Below are positions 1 to 5,708 of a stretch of DNA of 8,052 nucleotides, piece by piece (position 1 is the stretch's first letter; each line of letters opens with the position of its first letter). Under the pieces are notes generated by a model that saw only the letters and a program-made list of their open reading frames with translations, ran no database searches and was not told the origin of the DNA. Origin of the DNA: Pseudomonadota bacterium (lineage in GTDB: Bacteria; Pseudomonadota; Alphaproteobacteria; UBA9219; RGZA01). The stretch is from assembly GCA_016195205.1 (NCBI GenBank), contig JACQAB010000136.1, forward strand, positions 1-8,052, read 5' to 3'. The position numbers were made by a program, and so were the translations under genes.

Positions 1-294
1 CGCGGGTTTGCCGCCCAGCACGCCGGTCATGAACAGCACAGCAACAATAATGCCAATCAGCACCACGGCGCCCCCGGCGCCGGCGATGATCAGGATTTTC
101 ATGGGTAATTTCTTTTTGGCGGGGGCAGCGTCGCCCTCTTCGCCTTCCTTGGGAGCTTCCTCGCCGCCTTCTTTTTCCTTAGGCGCGTCTTTGGGATCCT
201 TTTTGGCGTCCTTGGCGTCTTTGGGCGCGGCTTTCTCTTCCTTAGCCTCTTCTTTTTCTTTTTCTTTCTTTTCTTCTTTTTTCTTGTCGGCCAC
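1..294 (-). CDS. fliL: Flagellar basal body-associated protein FliL (N-terminal part, runs off window)
   Basis: FliL is a single-pass inner-membrane protein that surrounds the stator at the base of the flagellar motor and supports torque. The 98 codons seen read leftward from a GTG at 292-294. They encode about 60 cytoplasmic residues that are almost all Lys, Glu, Ala, Pro and Asp, then a membrane segment at about residues 66-89 (start LPMKILIIAGAGGAVV), then the first periplasmic residues. The periplasmic FliL domain lies outside the window. No ATG is available in frame before the upstream stop, and an AAAGG lies about 8 nt before the GTG, which supports this start. The charged tail is longer than in enteric FliL, which has only a short cytoplasmic leader. 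The call rests on topology, on the KKK-LPMKILII junction typical of alphaproteobacterial FliL, and on the flagellar neighbourhood. The gene is probably followed by fliM outside the window. Confidence 0.85.
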   Translation of the reverse strand, partial: MADKKKEEKKEKEKEEAKEEKAAPKDAKDAKKDPKDAPKEKEGGEEAPKEGEEGDAAPAKKKLPMKILIIAGAGGAVVLIGIIVAVLFMTGVLGGKPA

Positions 295-364
295 AGCACA
301 CGCCTTTCGGGTGGAGCGAGAAGAGCCAAAGAATCCACGAAAGACCCTTTAAGAGACTCCAAGA

Positions 365-401
365 TTAATTGTTAACGCCGCGATGGTTAATAACTTCTTG
401 A
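365..401 (-). promoter_or_regulatory. Cluster of CtrA-like TTAA half-sites upstream of fliL
   Basis: Three TTAA half-sites lie at 365-368, 372-375 and 387-390. On the leftward strand the one at 390-383 reads TTAACCAT. TTAA-N7-TTGA at 387-401 is one mismatch from the TTAA-N7-TTAA CtrA box. The cluster lies about 70-110 bp before the fliL GTG. In Caulobacter the fliLM operon is a CtrA-activated class II operon, so the placement is sensible. No perfect N7 pair is present, so the exact site is uncertain. Confidence 0.45.
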
Positions 402-443
402 GGATAAAAAATATTATATTTCATAAGGTTATAGCTTCCCCCC

Positions 444-457
444 GGCAAAAAACGCCC
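444..457 (+). promoter_or_regulatory. ftr-like enhancer element (candidate FlbD site) for flgF
   Basis: GGCAAAAAACGCCC lies about 105 bp upstream of the -24 GG of the flgF sigma-54 promoter. A 12-of-14 match sits at 6735-6748, upstream of the flgI sigma-54 promoter. Position and sequence resemble the ftr enhancers bound by the NtrC-type activator FlbD in Caulobacter; that consensus is from memory. A possible inverted partner, GGCAAAAGGGCC, is on the minus strand at 489-500. Confidence 0.5.
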
Positions 458-460
458 AGG

Positions 461-471
461 GGTGATTCACC
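461..471. repeat. Short perfect palindrome GGTGATTCACC
   Basis: GGTGA-T-TCACC is an 11-bp inverted repeat three bases downstream of the ftr-like element. It could be an operator half of a dyad protein site or chance. A related but non-palindromic GGTGATTACAC is at 6767-6777 in the flgI upstream region. Confidence 0.35.
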
Positions 472-512
472 GATTTTCATCCTTTCCCGGCCCTTTTGCC
501 ACACCCACAGCC

Positions 513-525
513 CTTCAAGCTTTTG
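513..525 (+). promoter_or_regulatory. Weak IHF-like site upstream of the flgF promoter
   Basis: CTTCAAGCTTTTG matches 7 of the 9 defined positions of WATCAA-N4-TTR, keeping the TCAA-N4-TTG core. It ends 23 bp before the -24 GG. The better IHF match in front of flgI ends 25 bp before its -24 GG. IHF bending between enhancer and promoter is usual for sigma-54 flagellar promoters in Caulobacter. The sequence match alone is weak; the position is what supports it. Confidence 0.3.
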
Positions 526-546
526 GTCCGGCGACAAAAAACCGGG

Positions 547-564
547 TTGGCACGCGCCGTGCAT
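547..564 (+). promoter_or_regulatory. Sigma-54 promoter of the flgFGAH operon
   Basis: TTGGCACGCGCCGTGCAT has a perfect -24 element (TTGGCACG) and a -12 element GTGCA with exact GG-N10-GC spacing, one base from the TTGGCACG-N4-TTGCA consensus. Transcription should start near 573-576, leaving a leader of about 50 nt before the flgF start at 628. It lies downstream of the ATG at 496, so an N-terminal extension from there would not be on this transcript. Confidence 0.85.
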
Positions 565-615
565 CGCAAGCGCCAAGAGGCAGAAGCACGTCAAAAAAAA
601 GCTGCCCACAGGAGA

Positions 616-621
616 GAGGAG
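616..621 (+). promoter_or_regulatory. Shine-Dalgarno that fixes the TTG start of flgF
   Basis: GAGGAG within a purine-rich run at 611-625 sits 6 nt before the TTG at 628-630. No ATG or GTG in the flgF frame lies between the predicted transcription start and this codon. Confidence 0.8.
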
Positions 622-627
622 AAGGTT

Positions 628-1347
628 TTGGATACGCCACTTTACGTTTTGCTGTCGCAACAGGACGCCCTGGACAGGCAGATGGCCGTTGTCGCGCACA
701 ACATCGCCAACGCCTCGACCACCGGGTTCAAAGGACAGGATGTTCTGTTCGAAGATTTCATCAAGCGGCTTGATCCGAAAAACGAAACGCATTTTGTCGT
801 CGACCAGGCGACCCTGCGCAATACCAGCCAGGGTCCGCTGGTGCGCACCGAAAATCCGCTGGACTTCGCCATCAGCGGCCAAGGCTATTTCCCGGTACAG
901 ACACCGCAGGGCGTGCAGTACACCCGCCAGGGCAGCTTCCAGCTGGATGCCGAGGGTAACCTGGTCACCATGGACGGCTTTAAGGTTCTGGGCGCCGGAA
1001 ACACCGGTATTACCATTCCCAGCGAAGCCACGCAGATCTCCGTGGGGTCCGACGGCACCATTTCCACCGACGCGGGCGATCTTGGCAAGCTGCAGCCGGT
1101 GCGTTTCGCCGATGAGCAGCAACTGACCGAAACCTATAACGGCTTTTACAGCACCACCGCCGCGCCTGAAACCGACAGCACCGCCATCGTGGAACAGGGA
1201 ATGGTGGAATCTTCCAACGTTAATCCCGTGGCGGAAATGACCCGGGTCATCGAAATCTCGCGCGCCTATCAGCGCGTCGCCAACCTTATCAGCTCCGAGA
1301 ACGACCGGCTTCGCAACGCGATCCGCGATCTTGGCCGGCCGGTTTAA
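628..1347 (+). CDS. flgF: Flagellar basal-body rod protein FlgF
   Basis: FlgF is a proximal rod subunit of the flagellar axial structure, exported by the flagellar type III system and assembled in the periplasm. The 239-residue product has the N-terminal rod motif at about residues 5-36 (QMAVVAHNIANASTTGFKGQ), the conserved basal-body rod/hook signature. A central beta-rich part follows (PLDFAISGQGYFPVQTPQG, YTRQGSFQLDAEGNLVT). The C-terminal axial helix is at about residues 187-239 (VESSNVNPVAEMTRVIEISR, then AYQ). The start is TTG, chosen because the protein aligns with the family from LYVLLSQQDALDRQ, the Shine-Dalgarno fits, and the sigma-54 promoter lies just upstream. FlgF rather than FlgG is called from its first position in front of a second, more canonical FlgG and its DTPLYVLLSQQ start. 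It is followed by flgG after 15 bp. Confidence 0.93.
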   Translation: MDTPLYVLLSQQDALDRQMAVVAHNIANASTTGFKGQDVLFEDFIKRLDPKNETHFVVDQATLRNTSQGPLVRTENPLDFAISGQGYFPVQTPQGVQYTRQGSFQLDAEGNLVTMDGFKVLGAGNTGITIPSEATQISVGSDGTISTDAGDLGKLQPVRFADEQQLTETYNGFYSTTAAPETDSTAIVEQGMVESSNVNPVAEMTRVIEISRAYQRVANLISSENDRLRNAIRDLGRPV

Positions 1348-1362
1348 TAGAGGAGAACGAAC

Positions 1363-2151
1363 ATGATGCGCAGTCTTCTAATCGGCGCCACGGGCATGGT
1401 GGCCCAGCAGCTGAATGTAGATACGATCTCAAACAACATCGCCAACGTTTCCACCAGCGGCTTCAAGCGCCAGCGCGCCGAATTCCAGGACATGCTGTAC
1501 GAAAACATGCGGCGTCCGGGGTCCACCTCGAACGACACCGGAAACATCGTTCCTACCGGCATTCAGCTGGGTTCGGGCGTGAAGCCGGCCGCGGTTTACC
1601 GCATCAACAGCCAGGGCAATATTACCATCACCGACAACCCGCTGGACGTGGCGGTGAATGGCCGCGGTTATTTGCAGGTGCAACTGCCCGACGGCACCAC
1701 CGCCTATACCCGCGCCGGCTCATTGCAGTTGAACGCGCAGGGCGTGATCGTCACTGCCGATGGCTATCCGATCCTGCCGCAAATCACCATTCCCACCGGC
1801 GCGGTTGACATCACCATCAACAACTCGGGCGAAGTGCTGGTGAAAGTGGATGGCTCAACCTCGCTCAGCAACGCGGGAAGCATTCAGTTTGCCAATTTCG
1901 TCAATCCGGCCGGGCTGGAAGCGATCGGCAACAACTTGCTGAAGGAAACCCCGGCTTCGGGCACGCCCACCACTGGTGCCCCGGCCTCCACCGGTTTTGG
2001 AAATATTCAACAGGGCGCCATTGAAAACTCGAACGTGAACGTGGTCGAGGAAATCACCTCCCTGATCACCGCCCAGCGCGCCTATGAAATGAATTCCAAG
2101 GTCATCCGGGCCTCGGACGACATGCTTAGTACTATCAGTCAATTAAGATAA
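1363..2151 (+). CDS. flgG: Flagellar basal-body distal rod protein FlgG
   Basis: FlgG forms the distal rod, the drive shaft that passes through the P and L rings and ends at the hook. The 262-residue product matches the family length (about 260). It has the N-terminal rod domain at about residues 5-46 (NVDTISNNIANVSTSGFKRQ, then AEFQDMLYE). The middle holds the usual FlgG blocks (NPLDVAVNGRGYLQVQLPDG, TAYTRAGSLQLNAQG). The C-terminal axial helix is at 216-262 (IENSNVNVVEEITSLITAQR, then AYEMNSKVI). AGGAG at 1351-1355 is 7 nt before the ATG at 1363; a second ATG follows directly at 1366. It has no signal peptide, as expected for type III export. It is second in the operon, 15 bp after flgF and 37 bp before flgA. 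Confidence 0.97.
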   Translation: MMRSLLIGATGMVAQQLNVDTISNNIANVSTSGFKRQRAEFQDMLYENMRRPGSTSNDTGNIVPTGIQLGSGVKPAAVYRINSQGNITITDNPLDVAVNGRGYLQVQLPDGTTAYTRAGSLQLNAQGVIVTADGYPILPQITIPTGAVDITINNSGEVLVKVDGSTSLSNAGSIQFANFVNPAGLEAIGNNLLKETPASGTPTTGAPASTGFGNIQQGAIENSNVNVVEEITSLITAQRAYEMNSKVIRASDDMLSTISQLR

Positions 2152-2158
2152 GACGAAG

Positions 2159-2179
2159 GCCTTAAGCACTAGGCACTAG
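2159..2179 (+). repeat. Three heptanucleotide repeats before flgA
   Basis: The units read GCCTTAA, GCACTAG, GCACTAG in tandem with a 7-nt period. The end of the run overlaps the Shine-Dalgarno AGGA (2178-2181), which is 7 nt from the flgA ATG, so the repeat supplies part of the ribosome binding site. Confidence 0.7.
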
Positions 2180-2188
2180 GAATAAAAA

Positions 2189-3208
2189 ATGAAAGACGAG
2201 ATGATGAACAAAGATCGAAGCACCCCTAACGCCTATGGCCTATGGCCTAGGGCCTCAAAGCTCCTCCTCCTCCTCGCCGCGCTGGCGCCAGTCCTCATGG
2301 CCGCACCATGTGGGGCCGGTACCCTGCGCGGCGAGGTTCTTTTAGACAAGGATATGATTACGGTAGGCGATATTTTCGGCGCGAGCATTGCCAACGCCGA
2401 CAAAGTAGTAGGTCCCGCTCCCGCCCCGGGCCGCAAAGTGGTTTATGACGTGATGGCGCTCAGCGCTCTGGCTCGCACCTTCGGTGTCGCCTGGCAGCCG
2501 CAAAGCAATTACGACCAAGTCACCCTGACCCGCGCCAGCCAGGTGATTACCGCGGCGATGGTCAAGGAACGCCTGGAAGCCGAACTGGCCAGCAAGGCTT
2601 CGGAGAAGCAGCTGGACATCGCCCTGGACAATCCCAACCTTGAAATTAATCGTCCGGCCTCCGAAAAACTGGATTGGCGCCTGGTGGATCTTTCCTACGA
2701 TCCTGTGCGCCGCCGTTTCAGCGCCAGCTTGATCGTGGGCGCCGATGCCCATAGCGAAGTGATTGCGCTTGGCGGCCGCGCCATGCCCATGGTGCAGGTG
2801 GCCGTTCTGAATCGCGCCTTTCCCGCCGGCGGCACTTTAAGCGAAGGCGATGTGGAATGGCTGCCCACCCCGATCGACAAAGCCGGGGCCGATGCCATTA
2901 CCGACGCCACTCAGCTTCAGGGCATGGAAACACGCCGCGGCCTGGCGGGTAAAAGCATTCTGCGCCTGCGCGACGTGACCAAGGCGCGGCTGGTCGTCAA
3001 GGGCAGCCTGGTGACGATGAAAGTGGAAACGCCCGCGATGCAAATCACCGCGCAGGGACGCGCCCTTTCGGACGCCGTGATGGGCGAAACCGTGCGCGTC
3101 ATGAACACGCAAAGTAATCGCACCGTGGATGCGGTGGTGACCGGAGCCGGACAAGTTTCGGTAACTCCCGCCGGCGACAACCACGTGGCCTTGAATGAAA
3201 AAAAGTAA
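2189..3208 (+). CDS. flgA: Flagellar P-ring assembly chaperone FlgA
   Basis: FlgA is a periplasmic chaperone that helps FlgI polymerise into the P ring around the rod. The 339-residue product has a Sec signal region: a long polar n-region (residues 1-24), a hydrophobic core from about 25 (LLLLLAALAPVLMAA), and likely cleavage near CGA-G or AAP-C at about 40-43. The SAF-type domain is at about 203-265 (VLNRAFPAGGTLSEGDVEWL), and the C-terminal beta domain at 268-326 ends with VMNTQSNRTVDAVVTGAGQV, highly typical of FlgA. The protein is longer than enteric FlgA (about 220 residues) because of an N-terminal half that alphaproteobacterial forms often carry. AGGA 7 nt upstream supports the ATG at 2189; ATGs at 2201 and 2204 are alternatives. 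The n-region is partly encoded by a heptanucleotide repeat. The stop overlaps the flgH Shine-Dalgarno. Confidence 0.93.
   Translation: MKDEMMNKDRSTPNAYGLWPRASKLLLLLAALAPVLMAAPCGAGTLRGEVLLDKDMITVGDIFGASIANADKVVGPAPAPGRKVVYDVMALSALARTFGVAWQPQSNYDQVTLTRASQVITAAMVKERLEAELASKASEKQLDIALDNPNLEINRPASEKLDWRLVDLSYDPVRRRFSASLIVGADAHSEVIALGGRAMPMVQVAVLNRAFPAGGTLSEGDVEWLPTPIDKAGADAITDATQLQGMETRRGLAGKSILRLRDVTKARLVVKGSLVTMKVETPAMQITAQGRALSDAVMGETVRVMNTQSNRTVDAVVTGAGQVSVTPAGDNHVALNEKK
2224..2258 (+). repeat. Five heptanucleotide repeats inside the flgA signal-peptide region
   Basis: The units read CCCTAAC, GCCTATG, GCCTATG, GCCTAGG, GCCTCAA with a strict 7-nt period, encoding residues about 13-24 of FlgA (PNAYGLWPRAS). 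Because 7 is not a multiple of 3, each unit is read in a different frame and a unit gained or lost would shift the frame. Five tandem CTC codons (2261-2275) follow at once and encode the signal-peptide leucines. Confidence 0.75.
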
Positions 3209-3218
3209 AGGAGTTTTT

Positions 3219-3977
3219 ATGTCTAAGCGGCGCTTCAAAAAAGATCTGTTCACCGGCGTGATGCTGGCCGGGCTGGTATGTGGGTTGACCGCCTGCAACA
3301 CCCTGGACCGCTTCGACGAGCTGGGCGGCACGCCGGCCCTTAGCGCGGTGTCTACGCCGCAGGCGATTCCGGTAAGCTTCCCCGTTCCCGCCACCGAAAC
3401 GCATGAACGCCAGCCGAATTCCCTATGGCAAGCCGGCGCCCGCGCCTTTTTCAAGGATCAGCGCGCCAGCAAGGTGGGGGATATCCTTACCGTCATCGTG
3501 CAGGTCAGCGACAAGGCCGACATCAAGAATGAAACCACGCGCACGCGCGGCACCACCGAACAAGACGGCGTAAGCAATTTGGGTGGCCTGGAAGGCGAGT
3601 TGCACAAATTCCTGCCCAATCCCGGCATGGTTGATCCCAGCAAGCTGATCGACATGAACGGCACCACCAGCAATGAAGGCAAAGGCAAGATCAACCGCCA
3701 GGACCAGGTGAATATGCGCATCGCCGCGGTGGTGACTCAGGTGCTGCCCAACGGCAACCTGGTCATTTACGGCAAGCAGGAAATGGTGGTGAACTATGAC
3801 CTGCGCGAATTAAAAGTGGCGGGCGTGATCCGGCCGGAAGACATCAGCGCGCAGAACTCTATCAGTTACGACCAGATCGCCGAAGCGCGCCTGAACTATG
3901 GTGGCCGCGGCCAGATCATGGATGTGCAGCAACCGCGCTATGGCTCGCAGGCCTTGGATATCCTGTATCCGTTCTAA
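3219..3977 (+). CDS. flgH: Flagellar L-ring lipoprotein FlgH
   Basis: FlgH is the outer-membrane lipoprotein that forms the L ring, the bushing where the rod crosses the outer membrane. The 252-residue product begins MSKRRFKKDL, then a hydrophobic stretch and a clear lipobox LTAC with the lipidated Cys at residue 26. Family blocks follow: SLWQAGARAFFKDQRASKVG, then DILTVIV, and at the C-terminus the strongly conserved MVVNYDLRELKVAGVIRPED, then the SYDQIAEARLNYGGRG region. The start at 3219 is chosen because AAAGGAG (3207-3213) lies 5 nt upstream and gives a normal lipoprotein signal peptide. An in-frame ATG at 3195 inside flgA has no such site. The Shine-Dalgarno overlaps the flgA stop, so translation is probably coupled. 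The stop codon overlaps that of a convergent gene. Confidence 0.96.
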   Translation: MSKRRFKKDLFTGVMLAGLVCGLTACNTLDRFDELGGTPALSAVSTPQAIPVSFPVPATETHERQPNSLWQAGARAFFKDQRASKVGDILTVIVQVSDKADIKNETTRTRGTTEQDGVSNLGGLEGELHKFLPNPGMVDPSKLIDMNGTTSNEGKGKINRQDQVNMRIAAVVTQVLPNGNLVIYGKQEMVVNYDLRELKVAGVIRPEDISAQNSISYDQIAEARLNYGGRGQIMDVQQPRYGSQALDILYPF

Positions 3978-4831
3978 GCTTCAGGTATCGCCGGAGGGAC
4001 GCCATCCCCATAAGGCCTCGTCAACGCCACAGGCTGCGGTTGCAAGCCTTGCCGGGCATGGGCCACTTTCCTGAAAATCATTTCATAGCCCTGAAAAGGT
4101 TCTCCGAGGGGATAGTCTTCTTCCGAAACGGTGGAGAATCCCAGCAAACGCAAAAGAAAACGCATCTCATAAGGATTATGAAAATAGAAGTTGGGCTTTT
4201 TCCGGCGGGCTTTCTGGATACGTTCGGAATTTCTTAAAATGATTCCGTCCCGGCCCAGTCTTTTTTTCCTCACATCTCGCCCAAATCTTCTTTCGGCCTT
4301 TTTTCTTAGCCCGCCGGCATAACGAACCACAAAAATCGTGCCCGCCGTCACGGCCATCCCGACTTTTTTAAAAAGAACTTCGGTTTTTCCGGACTCAACA
4401 TACTGAATCACATTCAGCGCCATGACGATGTCCGGATTAAGTTCTCTGATAAAAACCTTGCTCAACGAACAAATATCGGCAGGAATGAAAGTGATGGCCT
4501 CGTGGCCCAGCTTTTGATTTCTTTCCCTGACTTCTTGCCGGATAGTGGCTTCATCGCCGAAATCCACCAGAACCACGTCTGCCCCGGCGTGGGTTAGACG
4601 TTCGGCCGCCCAACCGGTGCCGCCGCCCAGCTCAAGAACCATCGGCCTTTTTCCGCTTTCCTGCTTAAGCTTCAAAACTGCGGCGATATGTTCTTCCAAT
4701 ATCCTGTCGGTTTTATCGATGCTGTCAAAAAATTCGTCATTATAACAAACGCCTCCCGGCCCCCACATGGCCGTCTTTTTTTTACCGAGGTTTTTCTTGT
4801 CCGCCTTTTTCAAAAGGCCTGTAGTGGACAT
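3974..4831 (-). CDS. Class I SAM-dependent methyltransferase, substrate unknown
   Basis: This 285-residue protein has a Rossmann-fold methyltransferase core. Motif I is VLELGGGTG (residues 65-73), with the acidic residue ending strand 2 at Asp90 (VVLVD). Motif II is ADI (118-120), and the strand-4 region is PDIVMALNVIQYV (133-145). The N-terminal MWGPGGVCYNDEFFDSIDKT region and basic stretch at about 174-212 (many Arg/Lys) may contact the substrate, but I cannot name one. No signal peptide or membrane segment is seen, so it is probably cytoplasmic. AGGA lies 7 nt before the ATG. The gene is not part of the usual flagellar set. Its middle is visibly richer in A and T than the flanking flagellar genes, and its last 30 or so residues (after KVAHARQG) are a Pro/Gly-rich tail in GC-rich DNA. 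Its stop overlaps the flgH stop tail to tail. It is probably an acquired gene. Confidence 0.8.
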   Translation of the reverse strand: MSTTGLLKKADKKNLGKKKTAMWGPGGVCYNDEFFDSIDKTDRILEEHIAAVLKLKQESGKRPMVLELGGGTGWAAERLTHAGADVVLVDFGDEATIRQEVRERNQKLGHEAITFIPADICSLSKVFIRELNPDIVMALNVIQYVESGKTEVLFKKVGMAVTAGTIFVVRYAGGLRKKAERRFGRDVRKKRLGRDGIILRNSERIQKARRKKPNFYFHNPYEMRFLLRLLGFSTVSEEDYPLGEPFQGYEMIFRKVAHARQGLQPQPVALTRPYGDGVPPAIPEA

Positions 4832-4875
4832 GGTTTGTCCTGTAAAATTGCCTCAAAACTAAACAATCCTACGAG

Positions 4876-4893
4876 GGCAAAAGCCCTTTTGCC
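4876..4893 (-). terminator. Possible hairpin downstream of the 4953-5708 gene
   Basis: GGCAAAA-GCCC-TTTTGCC is a perfect 7-bp stem with a 4-nt loop, about 60 bp past the stop of the leftward gene at 4953. It has no T-run on the leftward strand, so it would be a weak or non-intrinsic terminator. The rest of the 4832-4952 gap shows no gene or clear promoter. Confidence 0.3.
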
Positions 4894-4952
4894 AGCGTTT
4901 ATGAAAACAAAGATGCGGGGATTGGGGGGAGCAGAACTTATGGGCGCGGCGC

Positions 4953-5708
4953 CTACTGCCCCAGGAACTTCTCGCCCGGGGTGGCCTCGTGGGCGCCGTT
5001 CTGCTTCTGCCAGGCGGCTTTGAAACGCTCGGCAACGCCGATGAAAGCGTTGATCAGCGCGCCGTTATGGGTGGATTTGGCCGAAGACACCATCACCCCG
5101 TCGTTCCACAGCAGAATGGGCACCGTGCGCCGGTACATCATCGGCGGCACGCGGAAAGTCAGTTCAACCTTGACGCGGAATTGCACATAGGAAATGCAGT
5201 TGATCACCAGATCCTGCATGCTGGTAATCGAGGGCTGGGCTTCCACCGTCACCACGTCGGGCACCAGATGCGCCGCCTGGTCGTCGCTGACAATGGGAAT
5301 ACCGGCGTCCTGCAGGCGGGTGGCGAAGAACTGGAAGATCATGTCTTCCTTCATGCCGCAGTTGTTGGTGACTTCATCGCTTTCGGGCATTTTCAAATCA
5401 TGCAGAACCAGGCGGTTCCAACCGTAAAGCGGCGGCAGGATTTCGTTGCTTTCCGGGCCCGGCCGGTTCAAAAGCGCCGGGGGAATATACGGCTTGGGCT
5501 TAACCGTTTCTTTCTTGGGCGGCGGCGGCGGCGGCGCGGGGCTTTCGGTAATGGGCGGCGCGGTGGAATTGGAAAAAGTGGCGGTGGGGTCTTTGCTTTT
5601 GCTTCCCGGGGCGGACTCCAAGGCGGTTTCCGCCAAGCAAGAACCGGACAATAAAACGCCTGTGATACAAAACACCATTGCCGGCCAGATGCGGTTTTTT
5701 CTAATCAT
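4953..5708 (-). CDS. Exported proline-rich hypothetical protein in the flagellar cluster
   Basis: I do not recognise the family. From the ATG at 5708 the product has 251 residues: a signal peptide (MIRKNRIWPAMVFCITGVLL, then SGSCLA) with likely cleavage after CLA, and a low-complexity Ser/Thr/Pro segment with six consecutive prolines at about residues 49-65. A globular domain from about residue 90 contains two cysteines (LYGWNRLVLHDLKMPES, NNCGMKEDMI, LVINCISYVQFRVKVELTF) that could form a disulphide in the periplasm. The Cys in the signal peptide lacks a normal lipobox (S at -3), so lipidation is unlikely. The gene overlaps the dksA stop by 8 bp, so it is probably cotranslated with dksA. An in-frame ATG at 5735 has AGGA 5 nt upstream and adds nine residues, but that AGGA falls in conserved dksA codons. 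A role in flagellar assembly is inferred only from position. Confidence 0.75.
   Translation of the reverse strand: MIRKNRIWPAMVFCITGVLLSGSCLAETALESAPGSKSKDPTATFSNSTAPPITESPAPPPPPPKKETVKPKPYIPPALLNRPGPESNEILPPLYGWNRLVLHDLKMPESDEVTNNCGMKEDMIFQFFATRLQDAGIPIVSDDQAAHLVPDVVTVEAQPSITSMQDLVINCISYVQFRVKVELTFRVPPMMYRRTVPILLWNDGVMVSSAKSTHNGALINAFIGVAERFKAAWQKQNGAHEATPGEKFLGQ

Noticed and set aside
99..362. Leftward Lys/Arg-rich ORF overlapping fliL
   Set aside because: It is a frame-shifted reading of the Lys/Glu-rich fliL tail; the FliL frame from GTG 294 gives a sensible membrane protein.
398..427. Sigma-70-type promoter TTGAGG...CATAAG toward flgF
   Set aside because: Both boxes are poor matches in AT-rich DNA and a near-consensus sigma-54 promoter explains flgF.
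496..627. N-terminal extension of flgF from the ATG at 496
   Set aside because: It begins upstream of the sigma-54 promoter at 547-564, encodes a basic segment unlike FlgF, and the family alignment starts at the TTG at 628, which has a good Shine-Dalgarno.
383..1126. Long overlapping ORFs on both strands across flgF
   Set aside because: They shadow flgF in GC-rich codons, have biased Arg/Pro/Ser composition and match no family.
3195..3218. Upstream flgH start at 3195 inside flgA
   Set aside because: No Shine-Dalgarno; the ATG at 3219 has AAAGGAG at 5 nt and gives a normal lipoprotein signal peptide.
3974..4831. Methyltransferase as a flagellin lysine methylase (FliB)
   Set aside because: Only generic SAM-binding motifs are seen and I see no FliB-like features; the flagellar context alone does not set the substrate.
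4989..5654. Rightward 221-codon ORF opposite the exported hypothetical gene
   Set aside because: His/Arg/Gly-rich antisense shadow without a signal or family features; the leftward gene has a signal peptide and coupling to dksA.
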